A stretch of 64,000 nt of DNA. It comes from Lachnospiraceae bacterium (GTDB taxonomy: Bacteria; Bacillota; Clostridia; Lachnospirales; Lachnospiraceae). The notes below the pieces were generated by a model that was given only the letters and a program-made list of their open reading frames with translations, did not search any database and was not told the DNA's origin. Below, in pieces: positions 58,818 to 64,000 of this stretch (the first letter of the stretch is position 1; every line of letters starts with the position of its first letter). Location: positions 1 through 64,000 of the forward strand of contig JAAVZR010000017.1 of assembly GCA_022791755.1 (NCBI GenBank), in the 5' to 3' direction. The position numbers were made by a program, and so were the translations under genes.

Positions 58818-60068
58818 TCAGACCGTTCCGGCCATCAGCGCCGCCAGCTCCTTCGTCAGGCGTTCCGGCTCTCCCCGGCGTATACTGGTGGAACGGCCTT
58901 CGTAGCAGTTGTCATACTCGGCATCTTCCACCAGATAGCCATAGTCGTCGTTGGTGTAGCCCCATATGATGGCGTGCTTTGCCCGGCTGGCGTTTTTGAT
59001 CTGTAATCCCAGACAGGAAAAGAGCTCCGCCGGTATCTGGCAGATCTCCAGGTCTCCCAGACGGATAATGGAGGCGTCGAATTCATTGACGACATGGGGG
59101 GTAGCCGCCTTTTGCTTCATGAAGGCCAGGCCGCAGATCAGGAGCTTTCTCTGATCGAAGTCGGTCTCGGCCTCCAGCCGCTTCTCGTCGGCTTCCAGCT
59201 CGGCGCGGATGGCTTCCATATCGCGGTCATACTCGTCATGATAATGATAAGGGACGACTTTTGCATTGTCAAGAGCGACAGCCTCTTCCGGGGAGGCGTT
59301 TTCGTCGATTTGTTTCAGAATACCGTCGCCTACCCTGGCGATTTCATCGAAGCCCGCGCCCTGACGGTACTGCCGGTTGCCCATGTCGCCGCAGGCGCCC
59401 TGCAACATCAGAGGTGATACGCCCCAGCGGCTCTGAATCCCCCGGCTGAGATAGCCGAACAGATCGCCGCTTAATTCCATGGAGAGAGGATCGTTCAGGG
59501 TGGGATGGCAGGAGAGATTGACGCAGCCGGCGACGATGCGGCCTTCTTTATCGCGGAATTTTAAAATCGTGACGCTCTTGTCGCTGGGCTTGTCGATGCC
59601 GTTTCGGTTGCCGTAGAGGCCATCGATCATAAGAGTCTGGATATAGGGCGTCGCTTCGGTGAAGCCCTGGTCATAGCATCGGGCCGTGGCTTCCATGCAT
59701 TTGTCCATGAGGAAATCCCGGTATCCGGGCTCCGCCACATAGCCCTCCATGCCAAAGGCATTGACTTCGGAGATCTCCGGTCCGGAGTGGGTGTGAATAC
59801 CGGCCAGGACGATATTTTCGTAAGGCGCATGGTAAGTCTCGGACAATGCCCGGCGGATTTTAGAAGACAGAGCGAGATCTACGAAGATCAGATCCAGGAC
59901 GCCCCAGATCATTGTCTGGCCTCCTGTTTGGATTACCAGCACAGAGCATTCCAGCTCATCGTGAATCCTGTCGGTCTTTTCCGTTCGCAGGGCGTTGCCG
60001 CTGACATAACAGGGCAGGTATTCTTTAGTCGGTGTGATGGATACGGTTGCGGTAGATACTTTCAGCAT
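58818..60068 (-). CDS. neutral/alkaline ceramidase-like hydrolase, copy 2
   Basis: The 416-residue paralogue of the protein at 48475 shares the block GLYGNRN and the HxH motif (H92, H94 in IHTHSGPE), plus H188 (SCHP). At the nucleophile position it reads GDMG (227-230) instead of GDVS, so the catalytic Ser of ceramidases is absent. It must use another mechanism or substrate, or be inactive. It has no signal peptide. Its position in a mannose-family PTS operon again points to a sugar derivative. Confidence 0.75.
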   Translation of the reverse strand: MLKVSTATVSITPTKEYLPCYVSGNALRTEKTDRIHDELECSVLVIQTGGQTMIWGVLDLIFVDLALSSKIRRALSETYHAPYENIVLAGIHTHSGPEISEVNAFGMEGYVAEPGYRDFLMDKCMEATARCYDQGFTEATPYIQTLMIDGLYGNRNGIDKPSDKSVTILKFRDKEGRIVAGCVNLSCHPTLNDPLSMELSGDLFGYLSRGIQSRWGVSPLMLQGACGDMGNRQYRQGAGFDEIARVGDGILKQIDENASPEEAVALDNAKVVPYHYHDEYDRDMEAIRAELEADEKRLEAETDFDQRKLLICGLAFMKQKAATPHVVNEFDASIIRLGDLEICQIPAELFSCLGLQIKNASRAKHAIIWGYTNDDYGYLVEDAEYDNCYEGRSTSIRRGEPERLTKELAALMAGTV

Positions 60069-60667
60069 TTCTCTTTTTCCTTTCCCTTTGATTTGATGTA
60101 GTCAAGATACCGGAGGGCTTCTTTGCCGTCTCCCCGGTTCTCATACTGGGCTGCCAGATAGGCGGCCAGTTCCCGCTGCCTGGCCGGATCCGTTGCTGCC
60201 TGAAACTCCTGCTCCATCTCAGAAAGATAACAATCATCCTTTAAAATATAGATATGATAGAGACGGTCGATGATGGCGAGAGCCTTTGTACTGCCGGTTT
60301 CCTTCAGCTGGGCGGAGAGTTCTTCCACCTTCTCTTTATCGCCCCAGTCCACATAGCAGGCGGCCAGGCGGAACAACATGCTTTCCCTCTGCTCTTTTTT
60401 CATAATGACGGATTTCTGACGCAGGCAGCACTGGTCAAGCATGGCTTTTGCTTGTAGCTCGACGGCGGCTCCGATGCGCAGAGAGAGGTATTCATAACCG
60501 GAGAATACCATGCGAAACAGCGGATGATCCAAAACGCGGGCAGCTCCGGCCGCATCCTCTTTCGACACGGCCAGATAAAGCTGCATGGAAAAATGCCGCC
60601 GGAGAAGCCAGGTGGCGGCAGTGACGATAACCATGAGCGCCAGGATGAGGGTTACATATTTTTCCAT
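60062..60667 (-). CDS. membrane-anchored helical-repeat protein
   Basis: The 201-residue protein has one N-terminal membrane segment (about 5-20), then an all-helical region resembling TPR-like repeats (for example RLAACYVDWGDKEKVEEL and YLAAQYENRGDGKEALRYL). The C-terminus is Lys/Glu-rich. It overlaps the ceramidase-like gene by 7 bases and lies 14 bases after PTS IIA. I do not recognise a specific family; a scaffold role is possible. Confidence 0.65.
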   Translation of the reverse strand: MEKYVTLILALMVIVTAATWLLRRHFSMQLYLAVSKEDAAGAARVLDHPLFRMVFSGYEYLSLRIGAAVELQAKAMLDQCCLRQKSVIMKKEQRESMLFRLAACYVDWGDKEKVEELSAQLKETGSTKALAIIDRLYHIYILKDDCYLSEMEQEFQAATDPARQRELAAYLAAQYENRGDGKEALRYLDYIKSKGKEKEKC

Positions 60668-60681
60668 AAAGTCACCTCGGT

Positions 60682-61101
60682 CTACTCGTCGTCCTCTCCC
60701 GTTTCCTGTTCTTTCAGCCAGTCATTGACATACAGCATGGAATGGCGTCCCTCCTCTATCAGTCCCTTGATGAGATCGGATGAGAAATCTTCTTCCGAGG
60801 TCATAATAAGAGCCAGGGCCAGGGGGACATTTATTCCGGTGACAGCGTGGACATGATCGTTCAGATAGGGGACGAACTTCTGATTGACGCTCCCGGCCAG
60901 CATGTCGGTCATAATAATGACGGTATCATCTTTGTGGAAACTCGTAAAAAGCTCTCTGACCACATCCTCCAGCTGGCGGCTGTCGCCCTCTGTGTAGGCG
61001 GAGATATCATAGAGCTTTTCGGTGGTGTTCGTGAGAAATTGCAGGGAATGGCGCAGGCCCTGGGCCATTCTTTCGTGTGATGCCATGATGAAACGCAGCA
61101 T
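60682..61101 (-). CDS. PTS mannose-family IIA
   Basis: The 139-residue cytoplasmic subunit is phosphorylated by HPr at H9 (IMASHERMAQG). The second conserved region IIMTDMLAGS contains the Asp of the active site. ATG 61101 follows AGGAGG; the upstream extension is unsupported. It supplies phosphate to the IIB at 62850. Confidence 0.9.
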   Translation of the reverse strand: MLRFIMASHERMAQGLRHSLQFLTNTTEKLYDISAYTEGDSRQLEDVVRELFTSFHKDDTVIIMTDMLAGSVNQKFVPYLNDHVHAVTGINVPLALALIMTSEEDFSSDLIKGLIEEGRHSMLYVNDWLKEQETGEDDE

Positions 61102-61183
61102 ATTCGATTCCTCCTTCATAATGCGCGGCAGAATGGGCGGCCGCATGTCTGGTGTTCCTGCTGTGTGCCTGGGAGAAAAGCTG

Positions 61184-61214
61184 ACAGGCGGGGTAAGGCA
61201 TACCCCACCTGTCT
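61184..61214 (-). terminator. intra-operon hairpin between IID and IIA
   Basis: Arms GACAGGCGGGGTA (61184-61196) and TACCCCACCTGTC (61202-61214) differ at one pair. On the minus strand it is followed by AGCTTTTC, so it may be a partial terminator or mRNA stabiliser. Confidence 0.6.
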
Positions 61215-61258
61215 AAAAGGCTGTTGGATGGATTGTGATGATGCCGGCAAAGTCCTGC

Positions 61259-62062
61259 TCAGACCAGAATGCCGGTGGCGGCTCCCAGGCAGCCTAAAAC
61301 CAGGATTCCCAGGATGATATAAGTCATCTTAACGCCTTTGTTGAGAAGCTTGTATACGGCCAGCGTGGCCAGTACCGGCAGCAGATAGGGGAGGATGACA
61401 TCGAGCACTCCCTCCTGCACGCTCAGTACCACATCTCCATACTGGAACGACAGCCCTGTCCTGAGAACGACAGTGGTCGGAATCATGGCGCCTACCACGG
61501 TCAGGCCCAGAATAGAGGCGGCTTCGGTGAAGGCGGAGATCTGATTGCTCATGGAAGAGAAGAAGTTAGCGCCGATCTTGTAGCCATAGTTCCACCATGT
61601 GGTTCTCCAGATCCAGAGGAGCAGATAGGCCAGAGTCCAGAGGATCAGTCCTGCCGGGTTTCCCTGCTGTCCCATGTAGGCGGAAATAGAGCCGAAAATC
61701 GTGGGGAGCAGAATCCAGCCGATGGAATCGCCGATACCGGCCAGGGGGCCCATCAGGCTGACCTTCATATTCTGTACGGCATCCAGCGCATCCAGTCCGT
61801 CCTGGTCCTCCATGGCCAGTCCGGCGCTCAGCACGAAGTTTGCGATGTAGGGCATGGTATTGAAATACTTGAACTGGTTGTTCAGAGATTTCTTATAATC
61901 CTCATCGTTGGGATAGATCTTTCTGAGGGCCTTGGATTCCGCATATACTACGGATGCGGCGAGCTGCGTCTCATAGTTAAACGTACCGACCGCCATGGTG
62001 CACCACCTTCTGCCGCAGCGGTTCAAATCCTGTTTCGTTAAAACGGGGGTTCTCTCACTCAT
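61259..62062 (-). CDS. PTS mannose/fructose/sorbose-family IID
   Basis: The 267-residue membrane subunit has the IID blocks NYETQLAASVVYAE and MGPLAGIGDSIGW, with a C-terminal membrane anchor. With IIC it forms the sugar channel. It overlaps the IIC gene by 8 bases, so the two are made together. Confidence 0.93.
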   Translation of the reverse strand: MSERTPVLTKQDLNRCGRRWCTMAVGTFNYETQLAASVVYAESKALRKIYPNDEDYKKSLNNQFKYFNTMPYIANFVLSAGLAMEDQDGLDALDAVQNMKVSLMGPLAGIGDSIGWILLPTIFGSISAYMGQQGNPAGLILWTLAYLLLWIWRTTWWNYGYKIGANFFSSMSNQISAFTEAASILGLTVVGAMIPTTVVLRTGLSFQYGDVVLSVQEGVLDVILPYLLPVLATLAVYKLLNKGVKMTYIILGILVLGCLGAATGILV

Positions 62063-62825
62063 CTTCGTCCATACCTCCTGCTACGGCCGTCGTACTTGCG
62101 GCCACCAGTCTCTTGTAGTATTCATAGGCAAATGCGCCGCCGATCAAAGCCACGGGGAGCACGCCCAGCTTTGCAAATGCCGCCAGGGCAAAACCGATCA
62201 GCACGAAGCTGAAATACTTTTTGGCCGGCATGTAGGTGAGAAGCATTCCCATACCTATGACGGGAAGCACGCCCGAAGCGATGGCCAGACCGCCGGTAAA
62301 CCACGCGGGCATGGAATTTACGATGAAATTCGTGACCGTTACGCCGAAGAGCAGCACAATAAATACGGGGATGAAACCACAGAATAAAAACAGGCAGACC
62401 GGTCCCAGCAGGCAGATCTTTTCCATGGCGTCAAACTTGCCTGCATTGCAGAATTCCTGAGCTTTGCGGCTGACAAAGCCCATGGAGATCTTCCAGATCA
62501 CGTCCAGCTGTACGCCCAGGGTGCCTGCGGCGATGCCCACCGCCAGTCCCACAGAGGCATCCTGCTTGGTGGTAATGGTGAGGGCCGTGGCGATAATGGC
62601 AGCCATACCGTAATTGGGGGCGCTGGAACCGCCGATGGCGGCCACACCCAGGCTCATCAGCTGAACCGAAGCGCCTATGACCAGTCCGGTCATGGGATCT
62701 CCCAGGATCAGTCCCACGATGACGGCGTAAATCATGTAGTTCATTGTCCATATCTGAGTGCCATAGCCGTCATATGCCTGAAATCCGGCGATCGTGGCGA
62801 TCAGAATAATCATAATTATATTCAT
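62055..62825 (-). CDS. PTS mannose/fructose/sorbose-family IIC
   Basis: The 256-residue membrane subunit has about seven hydrophobic segments and the IIC blocks VGLILGDPMTGLVIGASVQL and ITTKQDASVGLAVGIA. It transports the sugar with IID. The C-terminus (GGMDEDE) is acidic. Confidence 0.93.
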   Translation of the reverse strand: MNIIMIILIATIAGFQAYDGYGTQIWTMNYMIYAVIVGLILGDPMTGLVIGASVQLMSLGVAAIGGSSAPNYGMAAIIATALTITTKQDASVGLAVGIAAGTLGVQLDVIWKISMGFVSRKAQEFCNAGKFDAMEKICLLGPVCLFLFCGFIPVFIVLLFGVTVTNFIVNSMPAWFTGGLAIASGVLPVIGMGMLLTYMPAKKYFSFVLIGFALAAFAKLGVLPVALIGGAFAYEYYKRLVAASTTAVAGGMDEDE

Positions 62826-62849
62826 TTTCAGTCTCCTTACAGTAAATTA

Positions 62850-63341
62850 TCAGAGGTGAAGCTTGCTCATGGGAACCGGTGAATCCACAGGAACATACTG
62901 GACCACGATCTCCGTGCCGGACGCCGCAATCTCTTTCAGCACGGGAACATCCGATTTTTTGATATACATCCGGTCGCTGGCCTTGATATAATCCGCTTTT
63001 TCCTCGTCCCCCGGGGTCACGGAGCCGCCCAGTATCAGCTTACCGATCTTCTCCCCCTGTTTGATCAAATCCAGGATGATCTGCGGGCTGTTGCATATCA
63101 CAAACACCTTCTGCCCGTCGTATTTTTTGATCTTGAAATTGCCGAAAGCTGTCTCCTGATTAATGATCGAAAGGGAAGTCCCCGCCGGTTTACTCATCCG
63201 CATGGCGTCCTTCTTGACTGGATCGTTTGCGGTCTCATCGTCTATGACCATGACGCGGGTCGCTCCGGAGCGGGGCGTCCACATCGAAGCTACGATTCCG
63301 TGAAGCAAACGATTATCCAACCTGGCCAATACAATACTCAT
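62850..63341 (-). CDS. PTS mannose/fructose/sorbose-family IIB
   Basis: The 163-residue subunit is phosphorylated at H14 (RLDNRLLHGIV) and passes phosphate to the sugar. ATG 63341 has AAGGAGG 9 bases upstream; the open frame continues upstream through non-coding sequence. It precedes IIC, IID and IIA on the same strand. The sugar is not evident. Confidence 0.93.
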   Translation of the reverse strand: MSIVLARLDNRLLHGIVASMWTPRSGATRVMVIDDETANDPVKKDAMRMSKPAGTSLSIINQETAFGNFKIKKYDGQKVFVICNSPQIILDLIKQGEKIGKLILGGSVTPGDEEKADYIKASDRMYIKKSDVPVLKEIAASGTEIVVQYVPVDSPVPMSKLHL

Positions 63342-63470
63342 CTGCAAATACCTCCTTACGTCTGTCTGGCCAAACGGCCAGAATAATACCCTTTCAGGGC
63401 GTGCGTTCCTGCCTGCCTGCACGTCTGCACCAGACAGTCGTTCTATTTTAACTGCGCGCAAAATAAAACC

Positions 63471-64000
63471 TCAGTGAATAAAGCGCTGCGCTACCAGAGC
63501 GACGCCGCCTTCATCGTTGGTGGCGGTCATCTGTCCGGCCGCTTCCATGGCTCCTGCCGTAGCGTTTCCCATGGCAAAGGAGTGGCCGGCGAAACGAAGC
63601 ATGGTGATATCGTTGTCATTATCGCCCACGGCGGCGATCTCCTCATGGGAAATCCCCAGACGTCCGGCGAGCCATCGCAGAGCGTCTCCCTTGCTGGTAT
63701 GGGGAGAATGGGCTTCCACAGCCATGGTATTGGTCTGTATGATGGTCGCCCCCGGGAAGTCGTTTTTGCGGGCCAGGACCTGCTTCACAGGAAAGGTATC
63801 GCAGAACAGCGTTCCGATCTTTTCCGGGCAGATCCGCTCTTTTTCTATGTATGATCCCAGACTGTCCACACCCTCGGCGTGATCAAAGACGCCGGGATAA
63901 CAGAGGGAGAGCCTGCTGTCATGATTTTGGTTCGTGGTGATGAAGCGGGGGCCATAATGAATATAGGCGAAATAACCTTCCTTCTCCAGCCAGGTGACGT
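63471..64000 (-). CDS. HAD-superfamily (Cof-type) sugar phosphatase, 5' truncated by the window
   Basis: At least 176 C-terminal residues are present, and the frame stays open to the window edge, so the start is outside. The HAD motif III/IV region KGDALRWLAG and GDNDNDITML is clear, followed by the usual MGNA block. Cof-type enzymes remove phosphate from sugar phosphates and flavin precursors. It lies 129 bases upstream of PTS IIB on the same strand and could dephosphorylate the imported sugar. Confidence 0.88.
   Translation of the reverse strand, partial: VTWLEKEGYFAYIHYGPRFITTNQNHDSRLSLCYPGVFDHAEGVDSLGSYIEKERICPEKIGTLFCDTFPVKQVLARKNDFPGATIIQTNTMAVEAHSPHTSKGDALRWLAGRLGISHEEIAAVGDNDNDITMLRFAGHSFAMGNATAGAMEAAGQMTATNDEGGVALVAQRFIH

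Overview
The window looks like chromosome of a spore-forming, anaerobic, moderately GC-rich Clostridia member, most likely a gut Lachnospiraceae. The reasons are strong AGGAGG-type ribosome sites, a methionine T-box before metG, the sporulation genes spmA and spmB, a radical-SAM sulfatase-maturating enzyme, several PTS systems, and TTGACA/TATAAT promoters with 17-base spacers. This assignment is inferred from gene content; no rRNA is present.

Layout. 1-3300: start of a type I toxin-like gene at the left edge, a DUF885 lipoprotein, a small ORF, and trmO. 3370-5970: T-box leader and metG. 5990-17030: nucleoside salvage, with a LacI repressor and ribokinase divergent from a BMP-type nucleoside ABC transporter, an MFS transporter and two tandem nucleoside hydrolases. 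17070-25511: the most unusual region. It holds a 1630-residue NTPase with apparent LSm-like and repeated cold-shock-like folds, a NTPase with a C-terminal HEPN RNase motif, a small GIY-YIG protein, a glycine-zipper peptide and an RHH-WYL regulator with a palindromic operator. I read it as a candidate RNA-sensing defence system that does not match any system I know by name. 25531-28954: tatD, rsmA and a beta-CASP-like metallo-beta-lactamase. In Bacillus metG, tatD, rnmV and rsmA are neighbours; here about 19.6 kb lies between metG and tatD, and rnmV is missing.

29000-35761 (mostly minus strand): formate/nitrite channel, acyltransferase, YitT, spmB, spmA, a phosphoesterase, and a ParB-like/BMP-like fusion without a signal peptide. 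35810-45234: GAA-loop hairpin repeats, MarR, a membrane glycosyltransferase, then a sulfated-glycan locus (two Cys-type sulfatases, an esterase and a PTS IIC, divergent from an RpiR regulator and anSME). 45360-47370: an AT-rich patch with a probable type I toxin-antitoxin pair, a lipoprotein, a transposase remnant, broken small genes and tRNA-Val(GAC).

47390-53667: RpiR and a ceramidase-like hydrolase divergent from a lactose/cellobiose-type PTS operon with a ChbG deacetylase and an AEC carrier. 53700-54281: two very large imperfect hairpins. 54307-57933: a two-component system flanking an ABC exporter of the antimicrobial-peptide-resistance type. 57951-64000 (minus): a mannose-family PTS operon with a second ceramidase-like protein, a Nif3-like protein and a HAD phosphatase cut by the window edge.
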